Positions 53,682 to 64,000 of a stretch of DNA of 64,000 nucleotides are shown in pieces. Position 1 is the first letter of the stretch; each line of letters starts with the position of its first letter. The stretch is from Hericium rajendrae (taxonomy: Eukaryota > Basidiomycota > Agaricomycetes > Russulales > Hericiaceae). The stretch is from contig CM065887.1 of the NCBI GenBank assembly GCA_033439255.1, positions 496,001 through 560,000 of the forward strand, written 5' to 3'. The position numbers and the translations under genes are program-made. The notes below the pieces were generated by a model that saw nothing but the letters and a program-made list of their open reading frames with translations, was not told the DNA's origin and did not search any database.

Positions 53682-55105
53682 ATGCACGCGATTCAAGTAA
53701 GTCATTTTAGTACATACTCGCGATATACTTCTAAAATCATGCTTCACTAGCAACAATACTGGGCAGTTCGCGACTATCTGAGTCCGGTAGGCATTTGGCG
53801 CCGCTACTTCATGCAGTTGATCCTAATATCTCTGGTATAGGTCTTGAGGGAGAGTAAATTTAAAGAACATGGGCGTATAACACCTGGTGAGTCATGTCTG
53901 GCATTGTGCATTGCTTGCTTTCGTCTGATCCCGGTCTGTTGCGAACAGAGGAATTCGTCGCTGCTGGAGATTTCTTGACCTACAAATTCCCCGTATGGTC
54001 ATGGTTGGTGGTTTATCTTCAACGTCTTGTAAAGCGTGACTTAATCCCTCTATCGTCAGGGAGAAAGGCGACGCATCGAAAGCCCGCGATTACTTGCCAG
54101 CAGACAAGCAATTCTTAGTCACGCGCGGCGTTCCCTGCTTGCGACGTGCAACGTCCCTTGCTTATACAGACGCAGATGAGGACGCAGAGCGCCTTCTCTC
54201 ATTTGGGGAGAGCTCTGCCGCCGGGGATGAGGTAGATGAATGGGTTGAGACGCATGCAGGTCGGCAATCCAACCTCGATTCTGCTGCAAATCCGGGAACG
54301 ATAGAAGATATACCCGATCTGGATGGCCCAGGGCACGACGGCGATCATCTGGCGGGGGCTGTTGGAAACATGTCTCTTTCGGACGCCAAAGGCGACACGC
54401 CCGATCTCGACGATATTCCAGATATGGAGGAGGACATAGACGAAGAGGACGAGGCAGCTGCACCGAAGCCTGCTCCTCCCCCGAAAGTTGCTGAGTTGAG
54501 GTGAGCCAATTGCAACTATCAGTACAGCGCAGTGCTCACATGTTCTGTAGCCAAGCTGAAGCAGTCAATGGCAATCTGCTTCAAGTGAGGACATACGACG
54601 TGATGATAACCTATGACAAATACTACCAGACGCCTAGGATCTGGCTTGTTGGATATGATGAGGTATGTTTGCAACATACTGGAATCCAACAGACGGCTCA
54701 TGATCGTCGACCCAGAATGGCAAGCCTTTGACCGGTCAACAAGTACTCGAAGACGTCTCTGCCGAACACGCACAGAAGACAGTGACCATCGAGCCATTCC
54801 CACATGCGCCATCTCTGCAACCTGCATCCGTACATCCCTGCAAGCATGCCAGCGTCATGAAGAAGGTCATTGAGCGGATGAATGCAGGGGTTGTCGAGGA
54901 GCAGCAGAAGGCCCAGCGCAGAGCAGGGGGCAAGGATAAGGATAAAAAGAAGTGGTTTGCCCGGCGGGGCAGTGGCAAGGACGAGAAGATCGTCGAGGAG
55001 GAGGACGTCGAGGGCATGCGCGTTGACTTCTATCTCGTGGTCTTCCTCAAGTTCATTGCCTCCATCGTGCCTACGATTGAGGTAGACTCGACCACTGCAA
55101 TGTGA
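53682..55105 (+). CDS. ATG3: Autophagy E2-like conjugating enzyme Atg3
   Basis: Transfers Atg8 from Atg7 to phosphatidylethanolamine on autophagosomal membranes. The start reads MHAIQ, then after an intron [66 protein letters not shown] and [20 protein letters not shown]. An acidic flexible region follows ([20 protein letters not shown]). The E2 core has [40 protein letters not shown] and the active-site Cys in [18 protein letters not shown]. The protein ends [22 protein letters not shown], the family terminus. A Lys-rich insert ([20 protein letters not shown]) lies between the active site and the C-terminal helix, longer than in yeast. Confidence 0.94.
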
Positions 55106-55332
55106 GACCCACTTTGCGTTTCCAGTAGGCAGGTGGTCAGGCATAAACAACGTTAAATGGGACGCTATACCCGAAGGTCTCACGTATCTTCCCTACTGTC
55201 GTATTTTGTACTATGATGCGTCCACAGCTGTATGATCTAGATTTTCGCATGGATTCCTTTATTTGCTTACTTATGGCCTGCCCACTTCCAAGAACAAAGT
55301 GATTTTCTTCTGTGTACGTAGCAACGGAGACC
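55106..55332. other. Intergenic region before the CLC gene
   Basis: Short spacer between ATG3 and CLC, both on the plus strand. No separate feature is recognised. Confidence 0.3.
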
Positions 55333-58300
55333 ATGCCTACAGTCCGAGCGTATGTAGCGCACAGCCACGTGCCTGGATTTCGACTGACGCGACCGTCAAC
55401 TCCGAGCGCGTTCCATCAACTGGGAAGGCTGAGGGCGTAGTAGCAAACAAGCCTGCTGCACACTTGGTATTCCCCGACGATGCCAGTGGATACCACTGCT
55501 CTAAACGAGGATGAGCTGAACCAATTTCAGTACGCATGCCAGCCCTGTCTCCGGTTCACGAAGGAAGCTCACGTCGAAGTTCGTCAGGCGCTATGAGGAC
55601 TTCACCACAATCGGTATGTTCGTGTGCTTTTCAAGCCATCGGAAATGCTCAATTTTTGTGTCAACGAAGATTGGATCGAAGACTCGATAATAGAGCGCAA
55701 TAGACGGCTGAGGGCCGCCGAGAATGTCTACACGTCCACTCGAGGACCTAATGGCGAAGTTACTTCGCGACTATGGACACAAGTGCGGAATATGTTAGAT
55801 GCTAGTCAGACGTGGTTCGTTGTCAGCCTTGTTGGTGAGTAACGAGGTTTCCGGGTCCGTGAGTGATGTTGAGCGTGCTCCTCAGGTGCATGTATTGGCA
55901 TGACAGCCGCCGTCATCTCTATTGTAACGGCATGGTTGTCTGACCTCAAGATGGGCTATTGCTCGGACGGCTGGTGGATTAATCAACATTTCTGCTGTTG
56001 GGAGGTAGAGACGACGGAGGAGAGTGCTTGTGACTCATGGCATACATGGAGCAGAAACACATTCGGGAGGTGGTTCGTCTATATCATCTTTGCCGTACGT
56101 ACCCTTATCCTCTCACAGACTATGGTACGTCTTATGCTAGAGCAGGGTGCCTTCGCCTTTATCGCAGGGCGCTTAGTCAAGTCGCTGGCAAGATATGCTG
56201 CAGGATCTGGTATTTCTGAAATCAAGTGCATCCTCGCTGGCTTCATTATGCGAGGATATCTGGGATCTTGGACCTATCTGATCAAAAGCTTGACACTGGT
56301 GAGTAAACTTGGTCTTATATCCGATGACCGCTTCATTAAACGGACATAGCCTCTTGTCATAGCTTCCGGCTTGTCTGTCGGGAAGGAAGGGCCATCCGTA
56401 CATATGGCTTGTGCCGTTGGAAATTTGGTCGCTTCGCGCTTCAGCAAGTTCTCCCATAGCCAAGGTGTCGTTCTGTGAAATTTGTCGCCATGGAGAGCCG
56501 ATTTGAGCTGACACGCATTTTTTTTACAGGTAGGATGAGGGACATTTTGACTGCGAGTAGCGCCGCTGGTGTAGCCGTTGCTTTTGGTTCTCCCATCGGA
56601 GGCGTGCTCTTTTCTATAGAGGTACGTCATTCTGGCCGAACAATTTTCGGTCGTGTGGTCAACTATTCGTAGGAAATGAGTCAAACATTTAGTATCAAGA
56701 CGATGTGGAGAAGTTTCACATGCGCGCTCGTCGCGACTGTTACGCTGGCGGTACGTGCTATCGAAAAGGTTGAGGAAAACGATGATTCAGGCCTTGATAG
56801 GCCATGAATCCGTTTCGAACGGGAAAGCTTGTGCTGTTTCAAGTAACATACGATCGGGATTGGCATTTCTTCGAGATATTCTTCTTCGTCATTCTTGGGA
56901 TATTCGGAGTGAGTCTATTAACCTTAATAAGTCCTGTTATTTTGACTCGTGATATACGAAGGGCCTGTACGGCGCGTTGGTCATCAAACTCAACATGAAA
57001 TGGGCCGCTATTCGTCGGAAGTACTTGGCCAATTATGCAATTACGGAGGCCGTGACGCTCGCGATCATCACCGCAATCATAGCGTACCCTAATCGCTTTC
57101 TGCGTATCGATATGACCGAAAGCATGTCAATACTCTTCCGAGAATGCGATAACGGTGGTGATTATGAGAACCTATGCCAGTGAGTTTGAGTCTCTTGCCT
57201 CAGTTTGTAGACTCAAGATACGTCTTCTCAGGACATCGTACCAGTGGGAGATGACCAACTCGCTGCTTCTCGCTACCATCTTGCGAACCCTGCTGCTCAT
57301 TATCTCGTATGGTTGCAAGGTTCCTGCCGGTATTTTCGTGCCGTCAATGGCTATAGGTGCTTATTTTGGGCGGATGGTGGGGATCATGGTAAAGGCGTTG
57401 GTCCTGTATGTCCTCTCTCAAAATTATATTATAGATGATGTGGCTCAGATGTCCTGCAAGCTCACATCCAGATTCCGGCTTTTTTGCTGTGTGCCAACCT
57501 GATGTTCCATGTATTACGCCTGGGACGTACGCTTTCCTTGGTGCAGCGGCAGCTCTAAGGTAAGCCTAGTGAAGCATGTATGTTTCCCTAACTGATGCTT
57601 GATAAAGTGGGGTCATGCGGATAACCGTCACCGTTGTCGTCATCATGTTTGAGCTTACTGGTGCTCTTACATACATTTTGCCCACCATGGTAAATTTGAT
57701 TTTTTTCCGTGGCCAATTGGTTTATTGAAATGGGTGATACATAGATTGTCCTCCTGGTGACAAAGGCAGTCGGTGACCTCTTGAATATCACCGGCATTGC
57801 AGATGAAGCAATCAAATTCAACGGATATCCCTTCTTGGAGCGTGACGAACATATCTACGATGCTAATGGTTTGTTCATACTGTGTTTCTAGCATTTATCG
57901 ATGCTGATGATATTATAGTCGCTCAGGTAATGCGTAAAGATCTGCATAGCATTCGAGCCTCTGGCATGACGGTCCGCGATATCGGTTAGTCAGGATTCTC
58001 ATTGAATATCATATTGAATTAACGCCTCCTCAGAGCAATTCCTCGCAACTACGACTGTGAAGGGTTTCCCGATAGTGACAGATGACGAAAACCGGACATT
58101 GACAGGGTACATCGAGCGAGCTGAACTCGAGTTCGTGATAGGTGAGGCCATCTCCTGACTAGTGCCGCATGCTCGTCTGACGGCATATGCAGAACGAGCC
58201 CGTCGAACACAGGATCTACCTCCCGAGACTATATGCTGGTTTGTGCCAGATCCATCGGAACAAGGCAATACGCTTTGGTCGGCCATCGGTATCGATGAGG

Positions 58301-58758
58301 ATGTATCTGTAAACATCCAGCATGCTACAGCAACACCGGGAATCCTGAAGCTCTGGCCATGGGTCAATCAGGTGCGTCATTCTCTATATCGAGACCGACG
58401 TCATCTGAACCAAAGCTTCAATCAGACTCCGTTATCTGTATCATCCCAACTTCCACTCGAGGTCATCATGCAGCTATTCAAACGAATGGGGTAGGTCCTT
58501 GAACATAAACTCCACGCTCAATACGACTGACGAACCATCAGGCCTCGAGTCATTCTTGTCGAGGACTTCGGGTCACTGGTCGGGCTGGTGACCGTCAAGG
58601 ATGTGCTGCAATTGAAACCACACGCACAACTCAACACTCCGACAGCACCATGGAGAGACACGGACAGGCTAGATCGTTCGAAGGATGAAATATGGACATG
58701 GATCAATGACGTGCAGAGTGATGTTTCTTCTTGGTATCATCGTGTATTCCGACGATAA
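55333..58758 (+). CDS. CLC-family voltage-gated chloride channel/transporter
   Basis: Multi-helix CLC protein with two C-terminal CBS domains, related to yeast Gef1. The membrane part includes [60 protein letters not shown], the selectivity segment [40 protein letters not shown], and [20 protein letters not shown]. The usual GSGIPE reads GSGISE, with Ser instead of Pro. CBS1 begins [20 protein letters not shown] and CBS2 includes [20 protein letters not shown]. It ends YHRVFRR at 58758. At least 15 short introns keep the frame. The first secure exon starts at about 55531 ([20 protein letters not shown]). The ATG at 55333 with a 5' exon MPTVRA is only one possible start. Confidence 0.85.
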
Positions 58759-58924
58759 CTTATTCGCTGTCTATTCCCGTTTCGCGCACCTTGGATACAC
58801 CACTATGCCCGCTGGAGTCACACATTTAGCTATTTCTGAATGTATGGCCATACTAATTGCTAATATACAAAAATCCAACTTCATGCCTGTGTCGTGACTG
58901 GGGATAAGGCCAAAAGTTCTGCTC

Positions 58925-59775
58925 CTAGCGGGCGTCTTCCAGCATGCTTTGATCACTATCATATGCCTGATCCTCAGGAAAACCTTCCGGTAAGCGACGT
59001 GACGTATTAGCAAGATGTCGATTCACTTGTGTGCCTGAACGCACGCACCGGACGCGAAACTTGTAAAGCTTTCCAAGGAATTTGAGCGTGACGTCCCATA
59101 CGGCAAGGCAAGCATGGAGCCATTAGGACTCGGGTTATTTTCGTCGGCTGTGCTATATAAATCACACTGTGATATATCTCACGAGGCAGGGGAGCTCACC
59201 GTATAGATAAACGGAGTTTTTCCTGAAAGATTTCGCAGGGGAACCATATTGAGACCCCTGGTCGGGATTCTCGTTGGACGCGCTTCCATCATCAGAAGTT
59301 CCTCCTGGGCCTGTTGTGAAGAATACCACAATCGGTCAGTGAGACATCAAAACGTCAAGCTTCAAGCTTCAGAGCCCAAGGCAAACTTAAACTCTGAGAT
59401 GGTGATAGTTGAACTTACCTTGCTGGCGGACAGCAAACCGATCAAAGGCACTTGGCTTCCCACCTAGATAGGGTTTCCTGGCTTCTCCACTGGGCCCTGC
59501 GTTCGGTGCGAAGTCGTCCGAGTCAATGGCGTCTTCAAGCACAGTTTGCTCGCGGGACGGCTTGGCAGGCGAAGCTGTGGGCGTGGTCTGACGTTGCGAC
59601 TGGCCTGTGGCAGGCTGAGGCTCGTTGCCTAGGTCTATTGTTCAGATGCTCGACATCAGGCAACATCTGGAGTCATCAGATGCGGCGAACCTGATGTTAG
59701 GTTGTCATGAAGTCGAAGATTGCTGTCTATGAGTCGATCTCCTGACGGCGGGACGTGGCCTTCAAGACTGGTCAT
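58925..59775 (-). CDS. Small disordered Ser/Asp-rich protein in five short exons
   Basis: Function not recognised. Exons 59691-59775, 59419-59634, 59200-59310, 59049-59147 and 58925-58983 sum to 570 nt (189 aa) with consistent phases and GT-AG introns. No single exon exceeds 216 nt, so simple frame scanning misses the gene. It begins MTSLEGHVPPSGDRLIDSNL. The middle includes LEDAIDSDDFAPNAGPSGEA, RKPYLGGKPSAFDRFAVRQQ and SQYGSPAKSFRKNSVYLYAD. It ends FPEDQAYDSDQSMLEDAR. The composition is Ser, Asp, Asn and Gly-rich without hydrophobic segments, suggesting a disordered cytosolic or nuclear protein. It is tail to tail with CLC and follows TSR1 on the same strand. Confidence 0.72.
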
Positions 59776-60354
59776 GTTGTTGCCAAACGCGCAGTGACTG
59801 AGTGAGCGCCTCAAGCCTTATCCGACGAGTGCTTCACCGCTTCTGCTTCTATTGCTCAGTCGTAGGTTGCCAGAAAGCGTTCTGGATCGCTGAATGGGCG
59901 TCACGTACCGTATATGGGACGTGCTGAAACTAGATTGTATGTAGTAGTTGAGAGTAGTCGGAGGAGGAATGTAGTCAAGCTGGAACACGCGATGTCATCA
60001 TGCTATCTATCCAGCTGTTTGAGATGTCCTGCAGTTCCGAATATATGTTCCAGTCACAAGGCTGTCATGCATTCACGGATTAACCAAACTACCGCCTTCC
60101 TTCTGGACTAACTAATCTGAATGCCAGGTTTTGTCCAGGCTATCGCCTGTTCTTGTTCTCTAACGCTGGATATTCTCGTATCGAGACTACTCCGTTTTCG
60201 GGTGACATTCCAGGATATGTTCTAACGACGTACATCCTTCCATTACTTTATAGAACCTGATCAAAATGCATTACAGACGAAAATAGGAGATACAGCATGG
60301 ACTATAGATACATATCTGTCTCCTATTACAAGAACGTCGCCTGCAATATACCGT
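59776..60354. other. Intergenic region
   Basis: Downstream flank of TSR1 and promoter of the small gene, both on the minus strand. Nothing else is evident. Confidence 0.35.
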
Positions 60355-63301
60355 TCATTCCTCCATAGCATCGTCGCCGCCACTTCCGAGGCCCTGTTCC
60401 TTCCACAGCTCGCTCCATCTCGGATACACTCTCTTGTACAGCGACATGCAGATGGTGTCCATCTGGTTGATCGGCCCATCGAAATGAGCCTTGAAGTATC
60501 CGTGAGTCCCAAGAGACTCGCGAATGTGACCCGTCCGTCCGTGTTTTGTGTGCAGTTGAATAGGTTTGAAGTACAACACATCGTCTTCGAACGTCATCAG
60601 TCGCGGGAACACAGTGGATCGTGAGGGTGGACATACCTAAGTTGAAGAACATATATCGAACAGTGGCCGTCTTTTTGTGCACCTTGAACGGATGGCCAGA
60701 CAAGACGATACGTTTGGCGATCACACGCGTAATATCTGGGTTCGTGAAGGTACCCATGGCCACGAGGTTTGGGGCTGCGAACGAGGCCTTTGAGACGCGA
60801 GGCCAACGATTCAACGAGAGATCATACCTTGAGGATCAGCAGACTCCTTCAACAGAACGATGGGCTGATTCCCAAACACAACAGGACCATACGTTGTAGC
60901 AACATGAGCGGTACCATGCCGAAGATACCGTTCGAACTTGTGGACGTTGTTAGACCCTTTTCCGCCTCCACGGGTATGCTGGCTGTACACAGGGTTGGCT
61001 CTCAGACGGCGAGGTCCGACACACAGGATAAGGGGATCCTGAACATTTGTCAAGAGCGGACATGTGCAGGGAGAACATGTCCACATTACCTTCGAGCGAA
61101 CGGATCCCTCGAATTCTGTGTTCCTTTGGATAGTGAAATTGAGGGTAGTCTTTTTGTGCTCATGTTGATGAAGGCCAAAGATAACAAAAGGCCGGCAAGT
61201 GTCTCGCTGCGCTGCCTCTTGGGGCACATTTTTGAGATAGATTGTGACTCTTGTTCCGGGCTGCGCAGGCAGGGTTAATCAAGGATAGATGAAATGAGGT
61301 GCATCAGTCTTTCTTACCGCGACTCCTGCACCTTCTCGCTCAGCACGTTTACGGACTCCTCGCTCAGTTCTCTTGAAGTCCTCAAACTGAAAGATACGAG
61401 CATAATCTCTGGGCAAGTTCTCAAAAGGGTCCCAAGGGCTGGTTCGGAAAGACTTCATGCCACGATAACGCTGGAATCGTGTCCGTGCTGGTACGTCCTT
61501 GGGGGTATCGACTTCATCTGGGAACTCTAAGTCGTCCTGTTCCTCCCGCTTCCGATGACGCCAATCTTCGAGCCTGCGTGATGATATTAGGGAAAGTCCA
61601 GATGCAGAGAAATGTATACTAACTGTCTCTTCTCTTCCTCTGCATCAAGTTCGAGGAAAGCGACGCTCTTATGGCTCTCCGCTTCATGCTCGTCCTTCTC
61701 AGGCATGTCCACCATCTCTTCTTCTTCCATGTCCACCATCTTCTCATCCTCACCCTCTGAGCGCTCACTTCCATCCTCATCCTCATCATCTTCGTCGATG
61801 ATCCATGCCGCCTGGTACTCGCTCATTCCCTTGGGTATCCGCCTCACCACCTTCGGCGTCGTGCCATTCTCAGCGTCCGGCAGACTCTCGCCTTGTGCAT
61901 CTGCATCACGATCCCTCATCTCCTCTTCGGTCGGCCAAGTCTGTTCGTTGGTCATATCATCCGGGTCATTGCTCGAAACAAGAGAGTCCGCGTCCTCAGC
62001 GTCAGGCTCCGAAAGGAGGACGGGCTCGACCTCCATAACGGCGCCTTTCGTAGTTTTTGGCACAGGAGCCGAAAGTATCTACGGGCATGTTCAGGAGAGC
62101 AGAAATCTATGATAGATGATGAACGCACCCTCGACATCTGGAAGTCACCAGAGTTAGGTAGATGGATGAGCCTGTTTGCCGAGAGCTGAGCGCCTCGGAC
62201 GACGCCCGTCACGGCCATTGTCCCATCCGCCCACTCCACCAACTCCCCGAGCATCCATGACCTCCCCTCTCTCCAACGCACATCGCGGGGCTTTCCCTCC
62301 GACAACAATCTCAGAGCGTTGAGGGCGTCGGCCCTAAAGCTCAGATCCAGGATTCTCGTCTGCTCCGGAGCGAAGTACTGCATGAAGGAAAGAAGCGATT
62401 TACTGATGTCCGGTCGAGACTTGTCTGTGGGGAAGTCCGGCGAGATGACGGAGAGGACCTGGGGGAGGCCCTGCGATTGCAGCGTTCGAAGGAGGGTGTC
62501 TCCCCATTCCTCGACTTCGGTCACGGGGGACAGACCAAAGACGACATAATCCGCGACCTTGCACGCATCGAGAGCACCGTAGAAGTCCCGGTACGATAGA
62601 TTGATGAATTGGAGGGACGTCTTAAATCGATCTGCTCTACCAAACAAGATTAAGCACCAATTGTCAGCATGGAGACGACCGGGAGATACCTTATTTTCCA
62701 TACTCCTTGTTGAGGACACCCGTCATCCGAAATATCGATGGATGCGGCGAGGGTGGTCGCGATGGACCGTGTGTTGACATCTGCGCTCAAGGGCACGATC
62801 GCAACTATCCGTGGTGCACCGTCCACACCGTTGAAGAGTCGGGTGGCTGACACTAGGGCGTGTCTTTTGTTCATCTGCGTTTGTCGCGCATTGTTGCGTC
62901 GGTTCAATTTTGAGTGAGCCGTTGCCTTTGAGGCCTGCGTCGCCTTGGGAGATTGACGAGCAGCAACTTTCCCTGTGGACTTCGTTAGCAACGGCACTCA
63001 GTGTCAAGATGTACGGAATAAGGTTGGTGCGAGGGGGCCTTCCGCAAGGATATGTCAGCCAACGGTCGGACTGGTAGTGGACGGAGGCATGCGAGGGGTT
63101 CGGAAGTGGACAACTCGTCGGAGGAATTAGCCAGACAGAAACTCACCCTTGGCCAACTCCTTCAAGGACGACTTCGTCGCATGTTTAGATTTGAAAGATT
63201 TATTCGTCTGTATCTCTCGATTAGTATCGTTTAGGATAAAAAGACACTCGATGTGATCGCACCTGCTTGAGCGTTGCTCTGTGATGAAAAGCCTCGGGCA
63301 T
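60355..63301 (-). CDS. TSR1: Ribosome biogenesis factor Tsr1
   Basis: GTPase-like but catalytically inert factor that docks on pre-40S particles during cytoplasmic maturation. The N-terminus MPEAFHHRATLKQTNKSF continues KSKHATKSSLKELAKG, and after an intron RNNARQTQMNKRHALVSATR and LFNGVDGAPRIVAIVPLSAD. Further parts are DYVVFGLSPVTEVEEWGDTL and the AARP2CN region (SADVNTRSIATTLAASIDIS to SGDFQMSRILSAPVPKTTKG). An acidic stretch (DEDDEDEDGSERSEGEDEKM) follows. The RIBIOP-C domain contains YRGMKSFRTSPWDPFENLPR, GTRVTIYLKNVP, KVHKKTATVRYMFFNL and DVLYFKPIQLHTKHGRTGHI. It ends GGDDAMEE. About eight introns keep the frame. The start exon was placed by the conserved basic N-terminus. Confidence 0.93.
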
Positions 63302-63841
63302 CGGATCTGCTTTTCCTCCACCTGACGAGCGAAATGATCTTGCTTCCCTGAGGAAGGTCGCTCAAAAGTGGGCGCAGATGAAGAACAGTGGACGATGTAG
63401 GTGATTAATGGTTTCGCAAGATGATCTTGGCCAAGATTCTCGAGACCGTATCTCGTCCACTACAAAAATTATGGTCACGTGACCAGAATGTGTAATATAA
63501 CGCGCGACGCGCTTCCGGTCTAGCACACCAAGACACCAAGTCGCCTATTCGTCCGAAGGCTATGCAGCTCAAGCTTCGCTTCGAGGTCGTAGAACGTGCG
63601 TAATCATAGGTATAGAATATCATGACTTGAATAAATAAAGTATAGAGGCGCGGCTGGTGGTCTAGCGCAGAGTGCTGTTCCCTAATGTCATCGTAACATA
63701 CTCAAAGCGACATCGCAATGCTGTAAAGTCCGAACAACACAGCGTAAGACAGCGTGAGAGCAAGAAAATCTAAGCCAATATGTCTAATAAGATAGTGTCA
63801 GATATATTACGGTTGAGCGTAGTTTTGAGGTATCTCGGTGC
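63302..63841. other. Intergenic region
   Basis: Promoter of TSR1 and 3' flank of the carrier gene. No further feature is recognised. Confidence 0.35.
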
Positions 63842-64000
63842 TCAGAACGAGTTGAGCAGGCGATTTGCCATCTCAAACCCAAGGAACGTCGCGCCATTAG
63901 CGAATGGGGATCTAAAAGCCCCCGTCATCAGTACCAGATAAACGTGGAGGACATATGGAGAGCGCACCTAATCATTGCCGGGCCCAGCCCTCTGGTGAAG
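63842..64000 (-). CDS. Mitochondrial carrier (SLC25 family), 3' end only
   Basis: Last two exons of a carrier gene that continues beyond the window. The exon at 63968-64000 reads FTRGLGPAMI, and the exon at 63842-63911 reads SPFANGATFLGFEMANRLLN-SF and stops. The pattern RGLGPAM-x-R plus P-x-ANGATFLG is the C-terminal signature of mitochondrial carriers of the ornithine/carnitine type (there usually PANAATFLG). The intron is GTGCGC...TTTTAG. Confidence 0.75.

Overview
The window is nuclear DNA of a filamentous basidiomycete, probably a wood-decay Agaricomycete (polypore-like). The evidence is dense short introns (about 45-65 nt, GT-AG with some GC-AG), very short exons, and gene families typical of Agaricomycetes: a WOPR regulator, a bZIP of the basidiomycete type, a polyporopepsin-like protease, and RNase H/reverse transcriptase elements. 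Most genes had to be rebuilt from several exons by matching conserved family motifs to splice signals.

Layout. 0-8.5 kb: a WOPR (Gti1/Pac2) transcription factor, the TFIIA large subunit (TOA1), a small coiled-coil protein and a Vps3844 (DUF3844) membrane protein. 8.8-16.3 kb: an arsenic-detoxification cluster with the ACR3 arsenite exporter, a Cdc25/Acr2-type rhodanese read divergently from it, a bZIP regulator with a Cys-rich tail, and an ArsM-type arsenite methyltransferase. A decayed caspase-domain gene lies between the last two. 17-21 kb: prefoldin subunit 4 and an aquaglyceroporin pseudogene. 21-24 kb: sphingosine-1-phosphate lyase. About 4 kb of GC-rich DNA without a recognisable gene follows. 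28-32 kb: an arrestin-related trafficking adaptor, a TA-flanked inverted-repeat element and a small 87-aa protein. 33-41.5 kb: a tRNA-Arg gene with an intron, cytochrome c peroxidase, mannitol-1-phosphate 5-dehydrogenase and a glutathionyl-hydroquinone reductase.

41.5-49.9 kb is a transposon-rich island. It holds a broken peroxisomal-type carrier fragment, a 1.2-kb TA-flanked inverted-repeat element, an RNase H/reverse transcriptase element interrupted by a second, 150-bp TA-flanked element, an aspartic protease pseudogene, and several local duplications. 49.9-64 kb returns to housekeeping genes: a 6-phosphogluconate dehydrogenase with an apparent one-base frameshift, an LYAR-type zinc-finger protein, ATG3, a CLC chloride channel/transporter, a small spliced gene, the ribosome-biogenesis factor TSR1, and the 3' end of a mitochondrial carrier.

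The most coherent system is the arsenic cluster. ACR3 exports As(III), the rhodanese resembles Acr2-type arsenate reductases but lacks the catalytic Cys, ArsM methylates As(III), and the bZIP is a plausible regulator. An imperfect hexamer array (TTGAYT, or ARTCAA on the other strand) fills the ACR3/rhodanese promoter, and matching short arrays lie upstream of arsM and, in weaker form, of the bZIP gene. This suggests a shared regulatory element that can be tested.
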